From Plantibacter sp. Leaf314 (GTDB lineage: Bacteria; Actinomycetota; Actinomycetes; Actinomycetales; Microbacteriaceae), in the NCBI RefSeq assembly GCF_001423185.1, contig NZ_LMOB01000002.1, positions 488,502-552,501 on the forward strand: a stretch of 64,000 nt of DNA, written 5' to 3'. The notes beneath the pieces are model-generated. The model saw nothing but the letters and a program-made list of their open reading frames with translations, was not told the origin of the DNA and made no database searches. Positions 24,230 through 32,529 of this stretch are shown piece by piece. The stretch's first letter is position 1; each line of letters begins with the position of its first letter. The position numbers were made by a program, and so were the translations under genes.

Positions 24230-24245
24230 ATCTGCGGTGAGGCAA
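24217..24245 (-). promoter_or_regulatory. Promoter of the LexA-box gene
   Basis: Minus-strand -35 TTGCCT (24240-24245) and -10 TATGTT (24217-24222) are separated by exactly 17 bp. The -10 lies 6 nt before the ATG, so transcription should start at or next to the start codon. Confidence 0.7.
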
Positions 24246-24307
24246 GCCGAGATGCGCCCGGCGCGTCGGCAGTTGGCGGCCGAGAGGGATGTCGTTACCG
24301 TTGGCAC

Positions 24308-25003
24308 GTGCGCACGCTTCGGGCAGTCGGGTTCGACCTCGACGGCACCCTGTTCGACCACCGTGGTTCCGCTCGCGACGGGGTGCGCCACTTCCTCCGA
24401 TCACTGGGCGTCGAACCGTCGTCAGGGGCTCTCGAGTCCTGGTTCACGGCGGAGGACATCCAGTTCGAACGGTGGCGGGTCGGGGAGATCGGTTTCCAGG
24501 AGCAGCGACGACAGCGCCTGCGAGCCGTGCTGCCAGCATTGGGCGTCACGCTGCCGACGGACGACGCCGGGCTGGATGCGCTGTTCGACGGCTATCTTCA
24601 GGCCTATCGCCGGTCGTGGCGGGCGTTTCCGGACAGCCGAGACCTGATCGACACCCTCCGTGCCAGCGGCTACCGGGTCGGCCTCCTCACGAACGGAACG
24701 CAGGCTCAGCAACTCGACAAGCTGCATCGAACCGACCTGTTCGGCGGGTTCGACGCGGTGTGCATTTCCGAACACCTCGGCGTGCAGAAACCGGATCCCC
24801 AGGCGTTCATCGCCCTCGCCACGCAGTTGAGCGTCGCGCCGGAAGCGGTCCTGTTCGTCGGCGACCATCAGGCGCACGACGTCGACGGCGCCCGGTCGGC
24901 CGGCATGCGCGGGCTACTCGTCGACCGCTCCGCGACACATACGGCGGGGATCGCGGACGTCGTTCGGGGTGCGCTTCGCGCCGGCGTCGAGCCCGCCCGA
25001 TAG
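24308..25003 (+). CDS. HAD-superfamily hydrolase
   Basis: A 231-residue HAD phosphatase-like enzyme with motif I FDLDGTLFD (9-17), motif II in LLTNGT, motif III lysine in KPDP and motif IV in VGDHQAHDVDGA. The helical cap between motifs I and II (about 18-115) is of the C1 type. It starts at GTG 24308, directly before the DLDGT strand, as usual; the open frame upstream is not family-like. Phosphomonoester hydrolysis in the cytoplasm is expected; the substrate is unknown. It is divergent from the LexA-box gene, whose box may also affect it. Confidence 0.88.
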   Translation: MRTLRAVGFDLDGTLFDHRGSARDGVRHFLRSLGVEPSSGALESWFTAEDIQFERWRVGEIGFQEQRRQRLRAVLPALGVTLPTDDAGLDALFDGYLQAYRRSWRAFPDSRDLIDTLRASGYRVGLLTNGTQAQQLDKLHRTDLFGGFDAVCISEHLGVQKPDPQAFIALATQLSVAPEAVLFVGDHQAHDVDGARSAGMRGLLVDRSATHTAGIADVVRGALRAGVEPAR

Positions 25004-25058
25004 GCCGATGCCGAACGGCTCGGCGACCACACGGAGCAGGCCACGTCATCGGCGAGTT

Positions 25059-25128
25059 GCTTAACTTTGCTTAACCGCTTGACCACCCTCTTGAGGTCCC
25101 GCTACGGTAACCGCGTAACCGATTAACC
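25059..25128 (+). promoter_or_regulatory. Fructan-operon promoter with six TAACC octamers
   Basis: A -35 TTGACC (25079-25084) and -10 TACGGT (25103-25108) are 18 bp apart. Around them lie two blocks of three octamers ending in TAACC or a close variant: GCTTAACT (25059), GCTTAACC (25069), GCTTGACC (25077), then CGGTAACC (25105), GCGTAACC (25113), GATTAACC (25121). The first block covers the -35, the second the -10 and start site, so a regulator bound here would control the whole levan locus. Confidence 0.6.
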
Positions 25129-25147
25129 ACTCAACGCAGAGGACGTC

Positions 25148-26641
25148 ATGAACCAACGAGGGTTCCACCAGCCGAACGGCGCATGGGTCGGAGACGTCAT
25201 CCCGTGGCAAGAGGACGGTGTCTTCCACCTGCTCTACCTGCACGAGTCGCGTCGCGTGCCGAAGATCGGCATGCCGTGGCACCGCGTGACCACCCGGAAC
25301 CTCGTCGACTTCGACGACCTCGGCGAGGCGCTGGCGTCGGGCGGCCCGTCCGCACCTGACTTCAACATCTACACGGGCAGTGTCGTCCTGGACCCCGACG
25401 GCGTCCACCACGTCTTCTACACGGGCCAGCACCCCGACCACCGCGGTGCCGACGGCCTGGCGCTGCAACTGGTCATGCACGCTGTCAGCACCGATGGCAT
25501 GCGCACCTGGGAGCGCCGGGAGGCCGACACCTTCGGCGCCACCGCCGGATACGAGACCGCCGACTGGCGCGACCCGTTCGTCTTCTGGGACGAGGAGGCC
25601 GCCCTCTGGCGGATGCTGATCACCGCCCGCCACGCCGACGGACCCGAGCGCCGCCGAGGCGTGATCGCCCAGTGCACCTCCACCGACCTCTCCACCTGGG
25701 AACCCGTCGAGCCGTTCTGGAACCCGCGCCGCTACATCGCCCACGAGTGCCCCGAGGTGTTCCAGTGGGGTGACTGGTGGTACCTCGTGTACTCCGAGTT
25801 CAGCGAATCGTTCACGACGCGGTACCGGATGTCCCGCACGCTGCACGGCCCCTGGCTCGTCCCCGAGCACGACACACTCGACGGTCGCGCCTACTACGCG
25901 GCGAAATCCGCCGCCCGCGACGGACGTCGGTTCTTCTTCGGCTGGATCGCCTCCCGCGACGGAGCCCAGGACGCGGGCGCGTGGCAGTGGGCCGGCACCA
26001 TGTCCGTCCTGGAGGCCGAGCAGCGTACCGACGGCACCCTCGCCTTCCATCCTCCGGCCGAATTGCGTGACACCTTCGCACCCACCGGGGAGCCGAACGA
26101 CACCGTCGTCCCCTCGGGCACGGTGCTCAGCGCTCCTGACGGCTATGCCGACGCTCTCTCCTCCGCGGACGCACCGGATTCCTTCCGACTCGTCACCCGG
26201 TTCGACATCGCCCCCGGCACGACCGAGTGCGGTGTCCTCCTCCGGGCGAGCGCCGACGGCGACGAGGGCTACGTCCTCCGTCTGGAGCCGAAGCGCGACC
26301 GCCTCGTCTTCGACCGCTGGCCGCGCTCCACCACCGGCACGGAGCAGTGGCAGATCTCGGGCGACGTCCCGTTCGCCGTCGAACTCGAACGCCCCTGCCA
26401 CCTCGCCCCCGGACGGCACGAGCTCGAGGTGATCGTCGACGGCGACCTCTGCGTCGCCACCGTCGACGACACGGTCGTCCTCAGCACGCGCCTCTACGAC
26501 CGGCCGACCGGCCGCGTCGGTGTCTTCGTCGGCGAAGGGACCGTCACCGTCGAGGACTGCACCCTGCTGGAACGTGGTGATGCCGACCCCGACGACGACC
26601 ACGCGACATCGCGCCGACTCGTCGCCAGCACCACGTCCTGA
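25148..26641 (+). CDS. GH32-like intracellular fructosidase; candidate fructan/dianhydride hydrolase
   Basis: A 497-residue five-bladed-propeller glycosidase of the GH32 type without signal peptide. The usual WMNDPNG nucleophile motif is replaced by PNGAWVGD with Asp16 in the nucleophile position; WRDPF (140-144) and HECPEVF with Glu200 give the transition-state stabiliser and acid/base. The C-terminal third (about 330-480) is a concanavalin-like sandwich of the type found in DUF4975-bearing GH32 proteins. ATG 25148 has AGAGGA upstream. It opens the operon that contains an ABC importer and a levan fructotransferase, so hydrolysis of imported di-D-fructose dianhydride or levanbiose is a reasonable guess, not shown by sequence. 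Confidence 0.8.
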   Translation: MNQRGFHQPNGAWVGDVIPWQEDGVFHLLYLHESRRVPKIGMPWHRVTTRNLVDFDDLGEALASGGPSAPDFNIYTGSVVLDPDGVHHVFYTGQHPDHRGADGLALQLVMHAVSTDGMRTWERREADTFGATAGYETADWRDPFVFWDEEAALWRMLITARHADGPERRRGVIAQCTSTDLSTWEPVEPFWNPRRYIAHECPEVFQWGDWWYLVYSEFSESFTTRYRMSRTLHGPWLVPEHDTLDGRAYYAAKSAARDGRRFFFGWIASRDGAQDAGAWQWAGTMSVLEAEQRTDGTLAFHPPAELRDTFAPTGEPNDTVVPSGTVLSAPDGYADALSSADAPDSFRLVTRFDIAPGTTECGVLLRASADGDEGYVLRLEPKRDRLVFDRWPRSTTGTEQWQISGDVPFAVELERPCHLAPGRHELEVIVDGDLCVATVDDTVVLSTRLYDRPTGRVGVFVGEGTVTVEDCTLLERGDADPDDDHATSRRLVASTTS

Positions 26642-26733
26642 TCCCGACACCACGCGCCGCCCGCCTGCTCCACCCGCCTGCACCGCCCCGCACACCCGCA
26701 CCCACCTGTGATCGATCAACGGAGATTCCGACC

Positions 26734-28095
26734 ATGCCAACCACCGCACGCACACGCACCATGCGCCCCACCCGCAGCACCGCCTTCGTGGCCCTCGTCG
26801 CGGCGTCAGCGCTCGCCCTCTCCGGCTGCGCCGGCGGATCGAGCGCCACAGACCCGACCGACGTCGACCCGAAGGGCGACATCGTCCCCCGCGAGATCTC
26901 CTGGCTGCTCTCCCGCCCGGCCGACGGCGGCGTGATCACCGCGATGGAGCAGATCGCCGACGAGTATGCGAAGGACCACCCCGGCTTCTCGCTCAACCTC
27001 ATCACCACGCCCGACCGCCCGTCCTACATCCAGAAGTACGAGACCCTCGCGGCGGCGAACAAGCTCCCCGAGCTGTTCGACACCGACGCGACACCGTTCG
27101 CCCAGAAGCTCGCGAAGCAGGGTCGGATGGTCGACGTCGACCTGCTCCTCGAGGACCTCGGTCTCGCCGACTCCTACCGCGAGGCGGCGCTCAACTACCA
27201 GCGGTTCGACGACGGTTCGCTGTACATGGTGCCGTTCGAGTTCCAGCTGGAGTTCTTCTGGTACAACCGCTCCCTGCTCGCGGACGCCGGTGTCACCGTC
27301 CCGGCCACGCTCGACGACTTCCCCGCCATGTGCAAGGCGCTCCGAGCCAAGGGCGTCACCCCGATCGCGCTCGACGGGCAGGACCAGTGGCCGCTCGAAC
27401 GTTACATGGCCTACTACCCGTTCCGGATGGCGGGTCCCGAGTACATCCAGGACCTGAAGGCCGGGAAGGCCTCGTTCTCCGACCCGGCCGGGAAGGCCGC
27501 AGCCGAGTGGCTGTACGACCTCGGGCAGGCGGGCTGCTTCCAGGAGGGCTTCTCCTCGACCGGCTACGCGGACGCTCAAGCGCTCTTCACCTCGGGCAAG
27601 GCGGCGGTCTACAACATCGGCACGTGGGAGCTGTCGAACCTCGCGACGGATGCGCTCGACCCGGGCGTCCGTGACGCGGTCGGCACCTTCACCCTGCCGA
27701 CCATCGACGGCGCCGTCACCGCCGACAACGAGTACGTGACCCCCTCCGGCATCGGCATGGCGGTGAACGCGAAGACGTACGATCCGCTGGTCCGCGACTT
27801 CCTCGCCTTCGCCCTCGAGCGCTACCCGGAGCTGTACGCGGCGACCGGCGCGCTGTCGCCGACGACCTCCGCGCAGACGACCGTCCCCGCGAACGCGACC
27901 GAGCTGTACGCGAGCTCCGTGGCGCAGGCCGACGGCGTCGGACCGGCGATCGCGATGCCCTGGGACACCCAGCTCGACCCGGCCACGAACACCCGACTCC
28001 AGCAGGAACTGACCCTGCTCGTGCAGGGCGACATCACGCCGGACGAGTTCATCGCGACGATGGACGCCGCCCTCACGGAGAACGTCGATGACTGA
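26734..28095 (+). CDS. Sugar ABC transporter substrate-binding lipoprotein (levan locus)
   Basis: A 453-residue extracellular solute-binding protein family 1 lipoprotein. The signal peptide ends in the lipobox LSGC (about 28-31), followed by ISWLLSRPADGGVITAMEQIADEYAKDHPGF and the usual FDTDATPFAQKLAKQGR and FEFQLEFFWYNRSLLADAGV blocks. ATG 26734 has GGAGA upstream. Its 3' end overlaps the first permease by 8 bp. Encoded between a GH32-like enzyme and levan-degrading enzymes, it probably binds fructan oligomers or difructose dianhydride. Confidence 0.92.
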   Translation: MPTTARTRTMRPTRSTAFVALVAASALALSGCAGGSSATDPTDVDPKGDIVPREISWLLSRPADGGVITAMEQIADEYAKDHPGFSLNLITTPDRPSYIQKYETLAAANKLPELFDTDATPFAQKLAKQGRMVDVDLLLEDLGLADSYREAALNYQRFDDGSLYMVPFEFQLEFFWYNRSLLADAGVTVPATLDDFPAMCKALRAKGVTPIALDGQDQWPLERYMAYYPFRMAGPEYIQDLKAGKASFSDPAGKAAAEWLYDLGQAGCFQEGFSSTGYADAQALFTSGKAAVYNIGTWELSNLATDALDPGVRDAVGTFTLPTIDGAVTADNEYVTPSGIGMAVNAKTYDPLVRDFLAFALERYPELYAATGALSPTTSAQTTVPANATELYASSVAQADGVGPAIAMPWDTQLDPATNTRLQQELTLLVQGDITPDEFIATMDAALTENVDD

Positions 28096-29047
28096 ATTCA
28101 CCCAGACCGCGGTGGGCGCGGCACCGGCCCGCCCACCGCGGCGGCGGAAGCCGATGTCCACGTCGATGCTGCCCCGCCGGTCGACGCTGTCGGTGCTCGT
28201 CTTCCTGGTGCCGCCGCTCGTCCTCTACGGCGTCGCCGTGCTCCTGCCGATCGTGCAGTCGCTGTTCCTCAGCCTCTTCTCGTGGGACGGCATCACCGAC
28301 ATGGCGTTCGTCGGACTCGACAACTACGTCAAGATGCTCACCCGCGACGACGTCTTCTGGACCTCGTTCGGCAACGCGCTCGGCTACCTCGCCATCTGCC
28401 TGGTGCTCCAGCTCGGTGGGGCGCTCCTCGTCGCCGGGCTGCTCACCGCCCTCCCCCGAGCCCGTGAGCTCGTCAAGACGCTCTACCTCCTGCCGGCCGT
28501 CATCTCGACGGTCGCGATCGCCATCCTGTTCCAGCGGCTGTACGCGCTCGAACCGGTCGGACTCATCAACCAGCTGCTCGCCTGGGTCGGTCTCGGTGAC
28601 CTCCAGACGGCCTGGCTGTCCAACGTGCAGACCGTCCTCGCAGCCGTCTCGATCCCGGAGGGCTGGCGGTTCACCGGGCTGTACATGCTCATCATCTACG
28701 CCGCCCTCATGGCCGTGCCCCGCGACCTCGAGGAGGCCGCCCGGCTGGACGGCGCGTCCTGGTGGCAGATCTTCTGGCGGATCCGCTTCCCCTACATCCG
28801 GCCGGTGTGGATCACGACGACGGTCATGGCGACGACCTTCGCCCTCCGCGGCTTCGACATCCCGTACCTGCTCACGAACGGCGGGCCCGGTCAGTCGTCC
28901 GAGCTGCTGACCACGTACATGTACAAGACGGCGTTCGTCCACACGGACTACGGCTACGCCAGCGCGATCTCCATGTTCATCGTCGTCGAGTGTCTCGTCG
29001 CCGTCGGCCTCATCTTCCTGCTGCTCCGACGGAAGGACAAGTCATGA
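28088..29047 (+). CDS. Sugar ABC transporter permease, MalF type (levan locus)
   Basis: A 319-residue permease with six predicted helices; the cytoplasmic EAA loop that contacts the ATPase is EEAARLDGASWWQIFWRI followed by FP (about 217-237). LAICLVLQLGGALLVAGLL and GGPGQSSELLTTYMYKTAF are typical of UgpA/MalF-type sugar permeases. It overlaps the lipoprotein gene by 8 bp and the next permease by 4 bp (ATGA), so all three are translationally coupled. No ATPase is in the locus. Confidence 0.93.
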   Translation: MTEFTQTAVGAAPARPPRRRKPMSTSMLPRRSTLSVLVFLVPPLVLYGVAVLLPIVQSLFLSLFSWDGITDMAFVGLDNYVKMLTRDDVFWTSFGNALGYLAICLVLQLGGALLVAGLLTALPRARELVKTLYLLPAVISTVAIAILFQRLYALEPVGLINQLLAWVGLGDLQTAWLSNVQTVLAAVSIPEGWRFTGLYMLIIYAALMAVPRDLEEAARLDGASWWQIFWRIRFPYIRPVWITTTVMATTFALRGFDIPYLLTNGGPGQSSELLTTYMYKTAFVHTDYGYASAISMFIVVECLVAVGLIFLLLRRKDKS

Positions 29048-29958
29048 CCGCCACCCTCCCCGCCCGGCCGACCGAACAGGTCGCGCCCCCGGCTGCGCCG
29101 GCACCGAAGCGGAAGCCCCGCCACACCCCGCGCGTCCGGGTGCAGCGGACGATCCTCACCGTGACCGTCGTCGCGATCGTGCTGGTTCAGGTCTACCCGC
29201 TCGTCTGGTTGCTGCTCACGAGCTTCCGGACAGCGGCGGACTTCGCCGGCGGCAACCCCTTCGCGCTGCCGTCCGAGTGGACGCTCGACAACTACGCCAG
29301 AGCGTTCTCCACCGGCAACCTCGGGCTGAACATCGTCAACAGCCTGATCGTCACCCTCGGGTCGAGCGCCCTGATCGTCATCGCCGGCATGATGGCGGCC
29401 TACGCGCTCCAGGTCCTCGGCTTCCGGTTCAGCGGGCTCGTCCGCGGCCTGTTCCTCCTCGGCATCATCGTGCCCGTGCAGATCGCGCTCGTCCCCCTGT
29501 TCATCGACTACTCGCAGGTCGGTCTGCTCGACACCCACCTGTCGATGATCATCCCGCTGGCGGCGTTCGCCCTGCCGATGGCGGTCTACCTGTTCTCCTC
29601 CTTCTACGAGTACATCCCGAGGGAGATGTACGAGGCCGCGTCGCTCGACGGCGCGGGCCCGTACCGGATCTTCGGCCAGATCACCTTCCCGCTCTCCGTC
29701 AACACGATCATCACGGTCGTGCTCGTCAACAGCATCTTCATCTGGAACGACTTCATCTTCGCGAACACCTTCGTGCTCTCGGACGGATTGAAGACCATCC
29801 CGCTCGGCCTGCAGAACTACATCGGGGCGATGGGGAACACTGATTGGACGGCGACGTTCGCCGCCGTCTGCGTCACGGTCACACCGCTGCTGCTGGTGTT
29901 CCTCGTGTTGAACAAAGCGATGATCAGCGGCCTCGAGAGCGGAGCGACCAAGGGATGA
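29044..29958 (+). CDS. Sugar ABC transporter permease, MalG type (levan locus)
   Basis: A 304-residue permease with six helices after a ~35-residue basic Pro-rich N-terminus. The EAA loop reads YEAASLDGAGPYRIFGQITF followed by P. It starts at ATG 29044 in the ATGA overlap with the MalF-type gene and ends in another ATGA overlap with the LacI gene. It completes the membrane part of the importer; energy must come from an ATPase elsewhere, as is common for actinobacterial sugar importers that share one ATPase (MsiK type). Confidence 0.93.
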   Translation: MTATLPARPTEQVAPPAAPAPKRKPRHTPRVRVQRTILTVTVVAIVLVQVYPLVWLLLTSFRTAADFAGGNPFALPSEWTLDNYARAFSTGNLGLNIVNSLIVTLGSSALIVIAGMMAAYALQVLGFRFSGLVRGLFLLGIIVPVQIALVPLFIDYSQVGLLDTHLSMIIPLAAFALPMAVYLFSSFYEYIPREMYEAASLDGAGPYRIFGQITFPLSVNTIITVVLVNSIFIWNDFIFANTFVLSDGLKTIPLGLQNYIGAMGNTDWTATFAAVCVTVTPLLLVFLVLNKAMISGLESGATKG

Positions 29959-30995
29959 GCAGCACCGACCAGCCGAAACCCGGCGCGGACCACCCGAAGA
30001 ACACCTCGGGCATCACGATGCGCGACGTCGCGAAGGCCGCCGGTGTCTCCGTCGCGACGGTCTCGCACGTCGTCAACGACAAGCCGGGCTCGCGGATCGG
30101 CGAGGACGCCAAGCGCCGGGTGCACGAGGCGGTGGCCGAGCTCGGCTACCGACCGAACGCCCTCGCGAAGACGCTGTCCCAGGGGCACTCCCGCTTCATC
30201 GGCCTCGTCGCCGACGCGATCGCGACGACCCCCTTCGCCGGCCAGATCATCCACGGCGCCCAGGACGAGGCGTGGCGACACGGCTACGTCCTGCTCGTCG
30301 CCAACACCGACGGCAACACGGCCGCCGAGGATGAGGCGATCGCGATGATGCTGGAGCACCAGGTCCGCGGGATCCTGTACTCGACCTGGTTCCACCACGA
30401 GATCACCGTGCCGGAGGCGCTCCACCAGACCGACACCGTGCTCGTCGACTGCTTCGCCGGCGGCAGCGGACTCCCGGCCGTCGTCCCCGACGAGGAGCAG
30501 GGCGGACGGACCGCGACCGAGGCGCTGCTCGCGGCCGGCCACCGACGGATCGCGTTCGTCAACACCACGACCCCTTCACCGGCACAGACCGGACGGCTCG
30601 CCGGGTACCGCTCGGCACTGCAGGCCGCGGGGGTCGCGTTGGACGACGCCCTCGTGTTCCCGGCCTCGCCGGAGCAGGAGGGCGGGTACGCGGTGACCGC
30701 CGAGGTCGTCGACTCAGGCGCCACCGCGGTGTTCTGCCACAACGACCGCGTGGCCATGGGACTCTACGACGGGCTGCGGGAACGCGGACTGCGGATCCCC
30801 GACGACATGGCGGTCATGGGGTTCGACAACCAGGACGTCATCGCCGCCCACCTCAGGCCGCCGCTGTCGACGGTCGCCCTCCCCCACTACGAGCTCGGAG
30901 CGGCCGGTGTCCGTCGGCTGCTCGGCCTCGACGCCACGCCGTCCACCGGGCCGCAGCTCATCGCCTGCCCGGCCGTCCCGCGGCACTCCGTCTGA
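29955..30995 (+). CDS. LacI-family regulator of the levan locus
   Basis: A 346-residue LacI repressor: HTH TMRDVAKAAGVSVATVSHVV (about 21-40), hinge RPNALAKTLSQGHS and effector domain with VMGFDNQDVIAAHLRPPLSTV. It overlaps the permease stop (ATGA at 29955-29958), so it is inside the operon and should autoregulate with it. The operon promoter at 25079-25108 is the likely target; the TAACC repeats there are not the usual LacI palindrome, so the actual operator remains to be defined. Confidence 0.93.
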   Translation: MSSTDQPKPGADHPKNTSGITMRDVAKAAGVSVATVSHVVNDKPGSRIGEDAKRRVHEAVAELGYRPNALAKTLSQGHSRFIGLVADAIATTPFAGQIIHGAQDEAWRHGYVLLVANTDGNTAAEDEAIAMMLEHQVRGILYSTWFHHEITVPEALHQTDTVLVDCFAGGSGLPAVVPDEEQGGRTATEALLAAGHRRIAFVNTTTPSPAQTGRLAGYRSALQAAGVALDDALVFPASPEQEGGYAVTAEVVDSGATAVFCHNDRVAMGLYDGLRERGLRIPDDMAVMGFDNQDVIAAHLRPPLSTVALPHYELGAAGVRRLLGLDATPSTGPQLIACPAVPRHSV

Positions 30996-31005
30996 GGGCG
31001 CGGCC

Positions 31006-32448
31006 ATGCACGACGAACCGAGCGTCCTCCCGAGGCCTGGCTTCCACCTGACGCCGGAGCGCAACTGGATGAACGACCCGAACGGCTTGGTCTTCCATCG
31101 TGGGCGCTGGCACGCGTTCTTCCAGTACAACCCGGAGGGCAGCGACTGGGGCAACATGAGCTGGGGTCATGCGACGAGCGTCGACCTGCAGCACTGGGAC
31201 GAGCTCCCGGTCGCCCTGCGGTTCACCGCCGAGGAACAGGTGTACTCGGGATCCGTGGTCGCCGCAGGGACCGACGGACGGCTCACGGCGTACTACACGA
31301 GCGTGTCCACCGACGGTCGGCAGGCGCAGTCCCGGGCGACCAGTGACGATGACGGGCTGACCTGGCAGCGCGATCCGGACAACCCGATCCTCGACCGCGG
31401 TTCGCAGGCGTTCCGCGACCCGAAGATCATCCGATACGAGGACGGCGCGGGGTTCCGCTGGATCATGCTCACCGTGGAAGCCGTCGAGCGGCAGGTCCTC
31501 GTGTACTCCTCCACCGACCTCCGCACCTGGGAGCACGTCAGCACCTTCGGTCCGGTCGGTCCCACCGGCGTCGTGTGGGAGTGCCCAGACCTCATCTCGC
31601 TCGCCGTCGACGGTCGTCCCGAGGAGACCCGGTGGGTGCTGCTCCTCAGCACCAATCCGGTCGGTGACGCGCAGGATCCGGACGGATCGTCGATGAGCTA
31701 CCTCGTCGGCGACTTCGACGGCTCCACCTTCATCCCTGAGCGGTCCGAGCCACAGCGGCTCGACCACGGCCGGGACTTCTACGCGGCGGTCGGCTTCGAC
31801 AGCGCTCCAGGCGGTGAAGCGGTCATCCTCGGTTGGATGGGCAACTGGCGCTACGCCGCCGACCTCCCCGCCTCGCCGTGGCGGGGTGCGATGTCGCTCC
31901 CCAGACGGCTCTCGCTGACCACGGTCGACGACGAGCCACGACTCGTGCAGGAGCCGCCGGCCTTCGTGACGGAACGGTTGGCGGCGATCGAACCGACGAC
32001 CATCGCCGTGTCCTCGGACGCCGTCGATCTGCCGCTCGACGGCGACGGGGTGGTCGCGCTGCACTGGGATCCGTCGATCACGGGCGAGCTGCGGCTCCGG
32101 CTGACGGCCGACACCGACGGCGAGGTCGTCATCGTCCACGACCCGACGGCGGCGACACTCGCCGTCACCCGGTCGGGCGGCACCATGGACACGGTGCACC
32201 CCGACTTCGCCTCGACCAGCATCGTCCCGCTCGCCGGTGACCGGCCGGCCCGGCTCCTCCTCAGCCTCGACGGCCCACTGCTCGAGCTGTTCGTCGACGG
32301 TGGTCTCGCCACCGTCTCCGACCTCGTCCTCCTCGGGAGCGGGCAGCCCCGACTCACCCTCGCGAGCGAACGCGCCAGCCCCGTCTCGGTCGCCGTCGCC
32401 GTCCTCCACCGGGCGTCCGTGATCGACCAGGCGCACGCGTTCGCCTGA
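31006..32448 (+). CDS. GH32 beta-fructosidase (levanase/invertase type), cytoplasmic
   Basis: A 480-residue canonical GH32 enzyme: WMNDPNG (21-27, nucleophile Asp24), FRDPK (136-140, Asp138) and WECPD (191-195, acid/base Glu192), then the C-terminal beta-sandwich ending LELFVDGGLATVSDLV. There is no signal peptide, so it works inside the cell on imported fructose oligomers or sucrose. It starts 10 bp after the LacI gene. Whether it prefers beta-2,6 or beta-2,1 links cannot be told from these motifs. Confidence 0.92.
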   Translation: MHDEPSVLPRPGFHLTPERNWMNDPNGLVFHRGRWHAFFQYNPEGSDWGNMSWGHATSVDLQHWDELPVALRFTAEEQVYSGSVVAAGTDGRLTAYYTSVSTDGRQAQSRATSDDDGLTWQRDPDNPILDRGSQAFRDPKIIRYEDGAGFRWIMLTVEAVERQVLVYSSTDLRTWEHVSTFGPVGPTGVVWECPDLISLAVDGRPEETRWVLLLSTNPVGDAQDPDGSSMSYLVGDFDGSTFIPERSEPQRLDHGRDFYAAVGFDSAPGGEAVILGWMGNWRYAADLPASPWRGAMSLPRRLSLTTVDDEPRLVQEPPAFVTERLAAIEPTTIAVSSDAVDLPLDGDGVVALHWDPSITGELRLRLTADTDGEVVIVHDPTAATLAVTRSGGTMDTVHPDFASTSIVPLAGDRPARLLLSLDGPLLELFVDGGLATVSDLVLLGSGQPRLTLASERASPVSVAVAVLHRASVIDQAHAFA

Positions 32449-32485
32449 CCCTCCTCCACCCGCACGATCCAGCACCATCCCGCCA

Positions 32486-32506
32486 CGGGTGCCTTCGGCG
32501 CGCCCG
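32486..32506 (+). terminator. Weak hairpin between the GH32 and fructotransferase genes
   Basis: CGGGTGC (32486-32492) can pair with GCGCCCG (32500-32506) around a 7-nt loop. The short GC stem without a U-tract could lower read-through or stabilise the upstream message; a role is uncertain. Confidence 0.3.
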
Positions 32507-32529
32507 TAGCACCGACGAAAGGAACCGCA

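Noticed and set aside
24308..25003. CRISPR array, tRNA or rRNA anywhere in the window
   Set aside because: No regularly spaced repeats, cloverleaf with CCA-proximal stem, or rRNA-like segment was seen in the gaps.
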